Part shown: piece by piece, positions 7,796 to 14,349 of the stretch | Layout of the letters: the number at the start of each line of letters is the position of its first letter | Position numbering within the stretch: position 1 is the stretch's first letter | Source of the DNA: a bacterium | GTDB taxonomy: Bacteria > Patescibacteriota > Minisyncoccia > Phycocordibacterales > JAKEFN01 | Reading direction: 5' to 3' | Assembly (NCBI GenBank): GCA_022616085.1 | Contig: JAKEFN010000077.1 | Coordinates: forward strand, 1-20,720 | Length of the DNA stretch: 20,720 nucleotides | Notes under the pieces: model-generated | Seen by the model: only the letters and a program-made list of their open reading frames with translations | Database searches by the model: none | Told to the model about the DNA's origin: nothing | Translations under genes and position numbers: made by a program

Positions 7796-7857
7796 CATTT
7801 GACTATTAACATTTGACGTCAAAAGGTGCAGTCAAGCGCCAATAATCAAATGTCAAA
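7791..7857. repeat. Clustered TTTGACATTTGA inverted and direct repeats
   Basis: TTTGACATTTGA (7791-7802) and its perfect complement TCAAATGTCAAA (7846-7857) flank a 12-bp palindrome TTTGACGTCAAA (7812-7823), preceded by another CATTTGAC. The block spans the end of hisS and the start of the next gene. It may be an operator array or a degenerate intergenic repeat. No good -10/-35 pair is placed by it. Confidence 0.6.
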
Positions 7858-8872
7858 GGTAGCCAAATCTATTGACCGCGCGACGCTCATTGAGCTTGAA
7901 TGGCGAGATCTTTCGCTTTACTGGATCGCGCGTCCTCTAGGATATGCGTACGAAAAACTCATGTATATTCCGTTTCTTCTCCTGGGCGGTCTTCTTCGCA
8001 TTATTGTAGCGCCATTCGACAAAACGGGCTCCATCCGAAAAAGTTTGACCACGGAAGGAATCGCGCGAGAAGTGCTGACGCTTGCGAACATCGTTACCGC
8101 ATACGGATTCTATCTCTGGTGGAAGCTCATCGTTCTCATTAAACTCTGGTATGTAGGATCGCCTTCCCTGCCTAATTTTTTCTCTCTCACAACGGCATGG
8201 GGTAACTTCACCGAAGGGAGTCTCGTGGTTATAAGCTTCCTCACGGTCGAAATATTTGCAACCGACTTCCTTGACGGGCCGATTGCCAGAATCAATAAAC
8301 GGGTTACGGCGCTCGGCACCCTCCTCGATCATACGCGCGACTATCTCGCGGGGTTCAGCGTTTTTTCGTTTCTTCTTGTTCTTACGCTCCGCATCGGAGA
8401 TATATGGGTCTACCTTCTTTCAATCTTTGTATTTGCGGGCCTTGCAGCCATACTCGTTCATGGAGTCGCGCACGGCTATCAATTCACCAAATTTGAAATC
8501 AAGTATGATCCCCTCCCGACAAGTTCCTTGTATGCGCAGGCAAAAAAAATCGGGGCTATCGGAAAAAAATTTGCGCTTGAAGAATACCAGACGCGCTTGA
8601 CCGGGCGACTCCAGTTCGCCTCTACGGCGGCAAGCGGAATGGTCGGGCTTTTTTTCTATGCATTTGAGTATCTCTGGCTCGATATTCTTTTTACGGCGCT
8701 CCTCGCTATCACCCTTCTCATCACCGGCGTATATCTCTACGAATTGTGGGGGGATTATTATGAAAAATGGCACATGAAAATGCACGAACGGTCAAAATCC
8801 ATGAAAGAAAAACTTGCTTTGCGCGTTGAAAAAATTTCTGAAAAAACGAGGAGAGAAGAACAAGCTCAATAA
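7850..8872 (+). CDS. CDP-alcohol phosphatidyltransferase family membrane protein
   Basis: Integral membrane enzyme that would transfer a phosphatidyl (or related phospho-) group from a CDP-activated donor to an alcohol. The full family signature DG-xx-AR-x8-G-xxx-D-xxx-D is present as DFLDGPIARINK and ALGTLLDHTRD (Asp139, Asp142, Gly143, Ala146, Arg147, Gly156, Asp160, Asp164). Several hydrophobic segments occur: near 38-55, 80-100, 122-138, 166-185, 187-206, and two around 260-300. A charged tail follows. At 340 residues it is longer than PgsA-type enzymes (about 180-200) because of an N-terminal extension of roughly 75 residues and a C-terminal one; the alcohol substrate cannot be told. ATG 7850 is preferred over an in-frame GTG at 7826. 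The signature is certain, the exact product is not. Confidence 0.88.
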   Translation: MSKVAKSIDRATLIELEWRDLSLYWIARPLGYAYEKLMYIPFLLLGGLLRIIVAPFDKTGSIRKSLTTEGIAREVLTLANIVTAYGFYLWWKLIVLIKLWYVGSPSLPNFFSLTTAWGNFTEGSLVVISFLTVEIFATDFLDGPIARINKRVTALGTLLDHTRDYLAGFSVFSFLLVLTLRIGDIWVYLLSIFVFAGLAAILVHGVAHGYQFTKFEIKYDPLPTSSLYAQAKKIGAIGKKFALEEYQTRLTGRLQFASTAASGMVGLFFYAFEYLWLDILFTALLAITLLITGVYLYELWGDYYEKWHMKMHERSKSMKEKLALRVEKISEKTRREEQAQ

Positions 8873-8897
8873 AAAGGCGGACTTTCTTCTACGCCTT
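8871..8897 (-). terminator. Intrinsic terminator of the small membrane protein gene
   Basis: On the minus strand: AAGGCG, a 12-nt loop, CGCCTT, then TTTTATT. The stop codon of the minus-strand gene (8889-8891) lies within the loop. The 17-bp gap to the convergent phosphatidyltransferase gene is contained in it; in the plus direction the T-run is poor. Confidence 0.55.
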
Positions 8898-9092
8898 GTC
8901 CGCGATGACGCTTTTTGCAAGATAATACACCCCGACAACTATCATAAGAAACGGAAAAAACGGAGTTTGTCCCGTAAATATCCCGAAATCGCGGCCGAGA
9001 AAATAAACTCCAACAATGATAAAAAATACTCCTGTCGAAACCAAATCTCCGCAGAGCGTTTCGGATGTTTTTTTATTTTTATGTCCCCACAT
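8889..9092 (-). CDS. Small two-pass membrane protein
   Basis: The 67-residue protein starts MWGHKNKKTSETLCGDLVST and has two hydrophobic segments, about 20-36 (GVFFIIVGVYFLGRD) and 43-61 (PFFPFLMIVVGVYYLAKSV), joined by a short loop. It resembles general small inner-membrane proteins of unknown role; I cannot name a family. ATG 9092 is chosen because a perfect TATAAT lies 9 nt upstream, so a longer in-frame reading starting at 9308 or 9128 would begin upstream of this promoter and include AT-rich sequence of non-coding appearance. It has its own terminator, so it is a single-gene unit. Confidence 0.65.
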   Translation of the reverse strand: MWGHKNKKTSETLCGDLVSTGVFFIIVGVYFLGRDFGIFTGQTPFFPFLMIVVGVYYLAKSVIADKA

Positions 9093-9101
9093 GATGAAAA
9101 T

Positions 9102-9107
9102 ATTATA
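9102..9107 (-). promoter_or_regulatory. -10 box of the small membrane protein gene
   Basis: Perfect TATAAT on the minus strand, 9 nt before ATG 9092, predicting a leader of about 2 nt. No clear -35. Confidence 0.5.
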
Positions 9108-9377
9108 TATTAATAATTCTTTATTCATTCTACCATTCGGCCGCTCCGCTCCGCAAAAAAAAGTGTGGAAAAGATTGTTAAAATTCCCCAAATAAAAAAA
9201 CGCTATACAACAGCAAAATAGTATGATACAATATAATATAAACATGTAAGAAACCTTGCGGCGTATTTTTCTTCCCCTGTGGGCGGCTTCCAAAAGCTTC
9301 TGATTCATAGGGTTTCAAAGAGTATGAACAGAGGTTATCGAACAGTTTAAAGGTCGCAGATAATGAATAATTAAAAT
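9108..9377. other. AT-rich intergenic region before the zinc-ribbon gene
   Basis: About 270 bp without a credible gene. It contains a plus-strand TATAAT at 9232-9237 with no matching -35, followed by about 130 nt that could be a leader for the gene at 9378. Nearer the gene, AATAAT (9366-9371) lies 6 nt before the ATG and could give a leaderless start. I found no recognisable riboswitch or RNA gene in it. Confidence 0.4.
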
Positions 9378-9680
9378 ATGGCATACAATGATGATCGCGC
9401 GGGAAGCCGCATGATGTATCAAGGGGACTGGAAATGCTCCAATTGCGGCAAAGCAATCACCGAGCTTCCGTTTCAGCCGTCTCCCGAACGGGCGGACACG
9501 CTTATGTGCGTGGACTGCTACCGTGAACAAAGAGGGGCTTCCCGGCCGAAAAAGCCGATGTACCAGGGCAACTGGGCATGCTCCGAATGCGGTAAGGCAA
9601 TTACAGAACTTCCGTTTCAGCCGAGCCCGGATCGTGCTTCCGATCTTAAGTGTCGGGATTGCTTCCGGCGGGACCGATAG
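9378..9680 (+). CDS. Tandem CxxC zinc-ribbon protein
   Basis: The 100-residue protein is two copies of a roughly 40-residue unit: YQGDWKCSNCGKAITELPFQ then PSPERADTLMCVDCY, and YQGNWACSECGKAITELPFQ then PSPDRASDLKCRDCF. Each unit has two CxxC pairs (Cys20/23 with 44/47; Cys68/71 with 92/95), so each should bind one zinc ion. This matches the short CxxC...CxxC zinc-ribbon proteins that are common in Patescibacteria and some other bacteria; their function is not established and nucleic-acid binding is only a guess. The two units are close to identical, implying a recent or constrained duplication. A strong terminator follows 17 bp after the stop, so it is separate from the dehydrogenase operon. 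Confidence 0.85.
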   Translation: MAYNDDRAGSRMMYQGDWKCSNCGKAITELPFQPSPERADTLMCVDCYREQRGASRPKKPMYQGNWACSECGKAITELPFQPSPDRASDLKCRDCFRRDR

Positions 9681-9697
9681 TATCTCTTTGGTCTCGG

Positions 9698-9729
9698 AAA
9701 AAACAGCGTTTCTAGGAACGCTGTTTTTT
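9698..9729 (+). terminator. Intrinsic terminator of the zinc-ribbon gene
   Basis: AAAAAACAGCGTT (9698-9710), a 6-nt loop, AACGCTGTTTTTT (9717-9729). A perfect 13-bp stem including the A and T runs; it could work in both directions. Confidence 0.88.
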
Positions 9730-9741
9730 CGTTTGACTTCC

Positions 9742-9785
9742 ACTCTTCCTTATGCCAACGTAAGAAGAGTATAGATTTTGGCATA
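9742..9785 (+). promoter_or_regulatory. Interlocked inverted repeats before the E1 gene (operator or leader pseudoknot)
   Basis: Stem 1 is ACTCTTCCTTA (9742-9752) with TAAGAAGAGT (9761-9770), one bulged C. Its 8-nt loop TGCCAACG contains part of TATGCCAA (9751-9758), which is perfectly complementary to TTGGCATA (9778-9785). If transcribed this is an H-type pseudoknot topology; the AAAGGAGGTG ribosome site begins right after it. TATAGA at 9770-9775 is a possible -10 box without a -35; if that is the promoter, the repeats act as DNA operators. I could not place a confident promoter: TTGACT at 9733-9738 has no -10 at the right distance. Confidence 0.45.
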
Positions 9786-9798
9786 AAGGAGGTGTGGC

Positions 9799-12099
9799 AT
9801 GAACAATGCGGCACACGAAACACGGCGCGGAATTCCGATTCCGAAGCTCTCGCAAACGGATCTTCTTATGTGTTATGAGATGCTCTCCGCGACGCGCGAA
9901 TTTGAGATAGCGCTCCGGCAGAACCGGAGTGCGTGCACGACGCCCATGTTTATGGCGCTTTTGCAGGAAGTTGCGGGTATTGCATTTCCTTTTGCCCTCT
10001 TCAAACGAGGGGGGGCGGAATTGCTTGTCAAAAGCTTGAAAAACCCGGATCACCGCGCGACATACAGCACGGCGGTCGCCATGGACAAACTCACCGGAGC
10101 CGGAGACGCGTTCCGCCTCGATCTTGCCCGCAACTACTTCACGCGGGCGGAAGGAGGAAACCGCGGGTTCGACGGGAATATCCACTGGCACTCTATGAAT
10201 TCGCGGGTGATCGCGCTTATCGCGTCCGATATGGGACGCATCCCGGGCATCTCTGCGGGTTATGCGTATGGCATACGCCGGAATGAATGGAGCGGGAAAG
10301 AACAAAAAGATCGTCCTATAGCTATCGCCTATTTCGGCGATGGCGCCGCGCAAAACGGCGGGCTTCTTGCCGCCATGAACGGCATAGCCGCCCGCTCGGC
10401 GCGCCGCCCTCCCGCGCACATTGAAAAGTCAAAAGACCTTCTTGACGATCCCTCGCGGGAAGCCGGCGTATATGGCGGAATTCCGATAATTTTTGTCGTG
10501 AACAATAACGGAATTTCCTGTTCGGTGGATGGTTTTGATGAATATGGCAGCGCGAGCCTCGCAAAACGCGCCGAAGGATTCGGATGGATCCCCTACGAAG
10601 TTTCCGGCGAAAATTTCTATGAAGTGTTCAAAACCGCATACCATGCGATTGATGACGCCCAAAATCTCCGTCCCGCCTATGTCGTGGTCAACACCGTGCG
10701 CGGCGACGCTCACAATGTGGATTTTACCATCTATGAAGACGGCGCGATTGAAGCGAGCGACCTCTCCCGCGTAAAAGAAATTCTCGGCGCCGATCAAGAA
10801 TATGTTGCCGGTATCCGGAATGCGTGGAAAAATCATGATCCGCTCAAAATTTTTGCGGATCAGCTTACGCGTATTATGCGCATACCCGAAGAAAAACTTC
10901 GCGGTATAGAAGCGGCGCAAAAAAAAGAAGCGCACGAAATTATCCGAAAAGTTCTTGCCGAACCGGCGGTTGCCATCTCCGAGAATGACGCCCGCAAACC
11001 CTGCTTCCCTTCTTTTGAGATAAAAGGTGAGGCGCTATGCGAGACAAAAGAAAAAAACGTCAAAATGCTCGGCTATTTGGAAGCATATACGCGCGGCGTT
11101 GAAATGACGCTTCGCGAAGGCGGCGGCTGTTACGTTGGAGAAGATGTCCAATACGGGGGCGTCCTTGGCCTTACCAAAAAACTCCACCAAAAATTCGGGC
11201 CGATGCGGATATTCAATACGCCCATCTCCGAAGAGTGGATCGCGGCATTTTCGGCCGGACTCGGGCTCTATGGCACGCGGTCGTTTGCCGAAAACCAATT
11301 CGCCCACTTTGCCTTGGACGGCTATGCACTCCTCCGCCTTGTCTCAACGCAGTATTTCCAAAAAGGGATGGAATTTGCTTTTACAAGCGTCCTTCCCTTC
11401 GGGCCTGTCGGCACGTATGGCGGAAGCGGGGAATATCACGAGAAGGACGTAGCGCGTTTTATAGAACCGCTTTCTGGGATTCCAATTATTGCCCCCGCTA
11501 ACGCGCTTGATATGACGCGGCTTTTCAAAGCAATGATCAGCTATAAAGGACCGCTCGCGCTCCTGTATCAAATTTCGACGGCAAACGACAAAGAGTTCGC
11601 CTCGCTCGTTCCGGAAAACTGGGATGACATAACCCCGTTCCGGATCGGAAAAGCGGAAATTGTGCGCGCGGGTGCGGACGTAACCGTTGTTACATACGGC
11701 GCCGCATGCGTATCCGCGGCAAAAAATGAAGCGGACGCGCTTGCGGAAGAAGGCATTGGCGTGGAGGTTGTAAACCTCGCGACCCCCTACCCCGCGGATT
11801 TTGAAACAGTCGCGCAGTCCGGCCGAAAAACCAAACGCCTTATCTTCTTACAGGAAGATTGGCGGGGCGGGATTGCCGATTACGTTATTTCCGAAATAAC
11901 GACGCGATCCCCCGATGAAGGCGGGCTCGGGCTCTTCTTATACGACAGGCCGCGCATTGTTGCGGCAAAGTATCCCTTTGCACCATCGGCGCGCGTGCTT
12001 GTGTGGGATCGGCTTCCGTATGAACGCGAAAACGGAAACGGCGTCCACCGATCAGCGCGGCTTGCGGCGGAAATACGCGATATCATGCGCTACAGTTAG
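9799..12099 (+). CDS. 2-oxoacid dehydrogenase E1, fused alpha and beta subunits
   Basis: Thiamine-diphosphate enzyme that decarboxylates a 2-oxoacid (pyruvate, a branched-chain oxoacid or similar) and passes the acyl group to the lipoyl arm of E2. The 766 residues are an E1-alpha half (about 1-390) with the TPP motif YFGDGAAQNGG (178-188) to VVNNNGIS (233-240), and an E1-beta half (about 420-766) with YVGEDVQYGGV, FNTPISEEWI, SFAENQF and GGSGEYHEKD. In this family the alpha and beta subunits are often separate; the fused form also occurs. The loop between GDG and NN is about 24 residues longer than usual (insert about 199-226). The ribosome site AAAGGAGGTG is one of the strongest in the window. 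The E2 gene follows 11 bp later. The substrate cannot be fixed from sequence; pyruvate is the default guess. Confidence 0.9.
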   Translation: MNNAAHETRRGIPIPKLSQTDLLMCYEMLSATREFEIALRQNRSACTTPMFMALLQEVAGIAFPFALFKRGGAELLVKSLKNPDHRATYSTAVAMDKLTGAGDAFRLDLARNYFTRAEGGNRGFDGNIHWHSMNSRVIALIASDMGRIPGISAGYAYGIRRNEWSGKEQKDRPIAIAYFGDGAAQNGGLLAAMNGIAARSARRPPAHIEKSKDLLDDPSREAGVYGGIPIIFVVNNNGISCSVDGFDEYGSASLAKRAEGFGWIPYEVSGENFYEVFKTAYHAIDDAQNLRPAYVVVNTVRGDAHNVDFTIYEDGAIEASDLSRVKEILGADQEYVAGIRNAWKNHDPLKIFADQLTRIMRIPEEKLRGIEAAQKKEAHEIIRKVLAEPAVAISENDARKPCFPSFEIKGEALCETKEKNVKMLGYLEAYTRGVEMTLREGGGCYVGEDVQYGGVLGLTKKLHQKFGPMRIFNTPISEEWIAAFSAGLGLYGTRSFAENQFAHFALDGYALLRLVSTQYFQKGMEFAFTSVLPFGPVGTYGGSGEYHEKDVARFIEPLSGIPIIAPANALDMTRLFKAMISYKGPLALLYQISTANDKEFASLVPENWDDITPFRIGKAEIVRAGADVTVVTYGAACVSAAKNEADALAEEGIGVEVVNLATPYPADFETVAQSGRKTKRLIFLQEDWRGGIADYVISEITTRSPDEGGLGLFLYDRPRIVAAKYPFAPSARVLVWDRLPYERENGNGVHRSARLAAEIRDIMRYS

Positions 12100-12110
12100 G
12101 GAGAATTGAT

Positions 12111-13418
12111 ATGAAAATACCTTTTGGCATCGGGAACGCCGACACAGGAACGGCAGCGGGAACGGATGACATCAAAAACGGCGAGATAACCTTCCACGCC
12201 GCACATGGCGCAGAGGTCAAAAAAGGAGACATCATCGCCACTTTTGAAATGGAAAAAACATCCGTGGATATCGCCGCTCCCGTCGCCGGCATGATAGAGC
12301 TTTCATTCAAGAACGGAGATCGCTGGGACCGCGAAGGTGTTTTGGAAAGTTCTTCCGGAATAATCCTTGCGCCCCCTTTCGGTTTTATTGAAACCGAAAA
12401 GCCCGAAGTTCCAGAAGAAAGAAAAGAAGATGAAAAAGGAGAGTCGGCGGAGGCGGAGGCGGAAGCGAACCCGGAACCGACGCTTCCTCAAAAAACGGCC
12501 AACTCACCGCGTGAAGAAATAAGCGGCATTCCGATCATCCCTGCGGCGCGGGAGATAATGCGGACAAAAGGCATAGAGCCGGAGGGAATTACCCCCTCGG
12601 GACCCCGTGGAGAGATTCTGGTTCGGGACGTCGTGAGCGGCGAGATATCCGCAAAAAAAGAATCTCTCGCTTATACAAAAACGAGTGTCCCCCACATCAG
12701 GCTGAAGCCTTCAGTCGAATGGCTTGCCGTGGCAAAAAATCTCATTGGCATAGTGGCGGGCGGCACTATGGAATTCAACATAAAGCCCCTCCTTACCCTT
12801 CGAAACGATATTGGCGCGGCATATAAAGAACGCTACGGGGTGGAAATTCGCCCATGGGCCATACTTGCGCATGCGGCGGTCCAAATCGTCAGGGAAGAAA
12901 ATTTCCGCGTCTTAAACGGCGCGTGGATAACGAATCGCGCCGCCGGATCAGACGAGATCATTCTCTATGAGACGGTCAATTTGGGCTTTTCCTACGATCG
13001 CGGAGAAAACATTCTCATAGACCGCGCAAAAGGAACAATCAGCGGTCCCCGCCTTCGTATTCTTACATTGCATGGTGCGGAGCGCGAAATCGACCCGAAA
13101 GCATTTTTTGCCGCAGCGAGTTCTCTTATAGCTCGTGCGGATGTCGGAAAAAGCACGCATCAGGATCTCAAAGACTGGACCTTCGTGGTCAATAATTTAG
13201 GCGCTCTTCGGCACGAAAGCGGCGTATCAATACTTACGAAAGAAATCTCCGGTATGATGAATATCGGTTACGCAAGAGACGATGGGAATATAAAGCTCCA
13301 ACTCTTTTTCGACCATCGCTTATGCGACGGAACTATGGTAACAAAATTTCTTACACGAGTTACCGAAAAAGCGATACAAGAGACAGCGCCCGCCATACGA
13401 GCATGTCTCGGCCAATAA
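12111..13418 (+). CDS. Dihydrolipoamide acyltransferase E2
   Basis: Core subunit of a 2-oxoacid dehydrogenase complex; moves the acyl group from E1 to coenzyme A. The 435 residues show a lipoyl domain (about 1-85, lipoyl lysine Lys49 in FEMEKTSVDI), an acidic Glu/Ala/Pro linker (95-135), a peripheral subunit-binding domain (142-176, IPAAREIMRTKG and GPRGEILVRDV) and a catalytic domain from about 190 with the active-site motif DHRLCDG (401-407). The first 25 residues are atypical: the usual LPDLGEG start is replaced by MKIPFGIGNADTGTAAGTDD. The start has a good ribosome site (GGGAGA, 7 nt away). It is co-transcribed with E1; a terminator follows. No lpd (E3) follows in the window. LipB encoded next door would prime lipoylation of Lys49. 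Confidence 0.93.
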   Translation: MKIPFGIGNADTGTAAGTDDIKNGEITFHAAHGAEVKKGDIIATFEMEKTSVDIAAPVAGMIELSFKNGDRWDREGVLESSSGIILAPPFGFIETEKPEVPEERKEDEKGESAEAEAEANPEPTLPQKTANSPREEISGIPIIPAAREIMRTKGIEPEGITPSGPRGEILVRDVVSGEISAKKESLAYTKTSVPHIRLKPSVEWLAVAKNLIGIVAGGTMEFNIKPLLTLRNDIGAAYKERYGVEIRPWAILAHAAVQIVREENFRVLNGAWITNRAAGSDEIILYETVNLGFSYDRGENILIDRAKGTISGPRLRILTLHGAEREIDPKAFFAAASSLIARADVGKSTHQDLKDWTFVVNNLGALRHESGVSILTKEISGMMNIGYARDDGNIKLQLFFDHRLCDGTMVTKFLTRVTEKAIQETAPAIRACLGQ

Positions 13419-13420
13419 CA

Positions 13421-13469
13421 AAAAGGCATTCCAGATGCGCGACGCAGAAGGAATGCCTTTTATTTTTTT
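13421..13469. terminator. Bidirectional terminator between the E2 gene and lipB
   Basis: AAAAGGCATTCC (13421-13432) and GGAATGCCTTTT (13450-13461) form a perfect 12-bp stem followed by ATTTTTTT in the plus direction and, on the minus strand, by TTTTTG. The lipB stop codon (13460-13462) lies in the right arm. It serves both convergent genes. Confidence 0.88.
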
Positions 13470-14128
13470 GAAAATACGTGTATGCCGGACGCGAGATCAT
13501 CGGCGATTTCGGAAAGCGAAACATCCTTTCCGGTCAATTCTTTTATTGACGTCATCCGTATATTCAGCCCGCACGGATATATGGCGTCATAATACGAAAG
13601 ATCGGTTGACACATTGAGCGCAAACCCAAATCGGGTAATGCCCTCGGAGATACGAAGTCCCCTGCTTGCAATTTTGCGATTCCCGCCGCTCGCGGAAACC
13701 CACACCCCTGAAGCGGCCATGGGAAGATTATCCGGCTTTGTCTCGCCCTTGATTCCATACGGCTGAAGCGCCGCGATCACAAGATCATCAAGCGTGCGCG
13801 TGAGGCTTCCGATCGAGAAACCGAAATCCTCAATCTTAAAAACCATATAGCATACAATTTGCCCCGGTCCGTGGAAAGTGATCCTGCCGCCGCGTTCGCC
13901 CGCTTCAAATTCATGAATAGGAACGAAAGGGGGCGGCGCGTTTTTGAATAAAAGCTCCGGACGATTCCGCCGTACCAAAGAGTATACAGGAGGGTGTTCG
14001 GCGAAAAGAACTGACGCTTCGGCGCATGTTCCTCCTTTTATATCATCAAACCATCCATCCTGTATCGCCAGCGCTTCCGGAAGTGTGCATCCATCCTCTC
14101 CGATTCTCTTGATTACCGAAATACGCAT
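13460..14128 (-). CDS. lipB: Octanoyltransferase LipB
   Basis: Transfers octanoate from acyl carrier protein to the target lysine of lipoyl domains, the first step of endogenous lipoate attachment. The 222-residue protein shows the family signature RGGRITFHGPGQIVCY (79-94), Lys152 in NRKIASRGLRI and the acyl-thioester cysteine Cys186 in YPCGLNI, matching the Cys/Lys pair of E. coli LipB. ATG 14128 is preferred; a TTG two codons upstream is in frame but only 4 nt from the AGGAGG ribosome site, which is 10 nt from the ATG. The only obvious client in the window is the E2 protein encoded convergently. LipA, needed for sulfur insertion, is not seen here. Confidence 0.95.
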   Translation of the reverse strand: MRISVIKRIGEDGCTLPEALAIQDGWFDDIKGGTCAEASVLFAEHPPVYSLVRRNRPELLFKNAPPPFVPIHEFEAGERGGRITFHGPGQIVCYMVFKIEDFGFSIGSLTRTLDDLVIAALQPYGIKGETKPDNLPMAASGVWVSASGGNRKIASRGLRISEGITRFGFALNVSTDLSYYDAIYPCGLNIRMTSIKELTGKDVSLSEIADDLASGIHVFSKK

Positions 14129-14150
14129 ATCCAAAAAACCTCCTGAAGCA

Positions 14151-14179
14151 TTGATATACCGAAGGACGGATCAAGTCAA
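14151..14179 (-). promoter_or_regulatory. Promoter of lipB
   Basis: On the minus strand TTGACT (14179-14174), a 17-bp spacer, TATCAA (14156-14151), followed by a short leader with AGGAGG. It fits lipB being its own transcription unit. Confidence 0.5.
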
Positions 14180-14192
14180 TGCCGCCCCAAAA

Positions 14193-14198
14193 TATAAT
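14193..14198 (+). promoter_or_regulatory. Perfect TATAAT before a possible small RNA
   Basis: TATAAT on the plus strand in the lipB-comF intergenic region, without a recognisable -35. The next plus-strand signal is the terminator at 14270-14296, with no open frame between. Confidence 0.3.
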
Positions 14199-14204
14199 TA
14201 TCGG

Positions 14205-14296
14205 AAATTCAGGCTATTCCAACACGGCAAGCGCGGTCATTCCTTAACGAACGAATAGTGTTATCATGCAAAACGGCGCCTTTTGACGCCGTTTTT
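14205..14296 (+). ncRNA. Possible small RNA of about 90 nt
   Basis: The stretch runs from the predicted start after TATAAT to the intrinsic terminator. It has no reading frame of note. It does not contain the SRP RNA, tmRNA or RNase P signatures I know. The claim rests only on a -10 box and a terminator that otherwise has nothing to terminate; the upstream gene (lipB) runs away from it. Confidence 0.25.
14270..14296 (+). terminator. Intrinsic terminator upstream of comF
   Basis: AAAACGGCG (14270-14278), an 8-nt loop, CGCCGTTTT (14287-14295) and a further T. It lies ahead of the comF promoter and points along the plus strand. Confidence 0.75.
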
Positions 14297-14312
14297 GCCT
14301 TTTATGGACATC

Positions 14313-14341
14313 TTGAATGATCTTTAATGTTCCCGTATTAT
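14313..14341 (+). promoter_or_regulatory. Promoter of comF, placed for a leaderless mRNA
   Basis: TTGAAT (14313-14318), a 17-bp spacer, TATTAT (14336-14341). Predicted transcription starts at about 14348-14350, at the ATG at 14350. This is one of the clearest promoters in the window. Confidence 0.65.
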
Positions 14342-14349
14342 GGCCTTTC

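Noticed and set aside
8889..9308. Longer 139-residue version of the small membrane protein
   Set aside because: The extra N-terminal part translates AT-rich intergenic DNA and would begin upstream of a perfect TATAAT that fits a start at 9092.
9712..10419. Minus-strand open frame of 235 codons opposite the start of the E1 gene
   Set aside because: Antisense to conserved E1-alpha sequence and crossing the leader; composition is not protein-like.
14205..14296. SRP RNA or tmRNA in the lipB-comF gap
   Set aside because: The conserved SRP apical loop sequence and the tmRNA tag and tRNA-like ends are not present.
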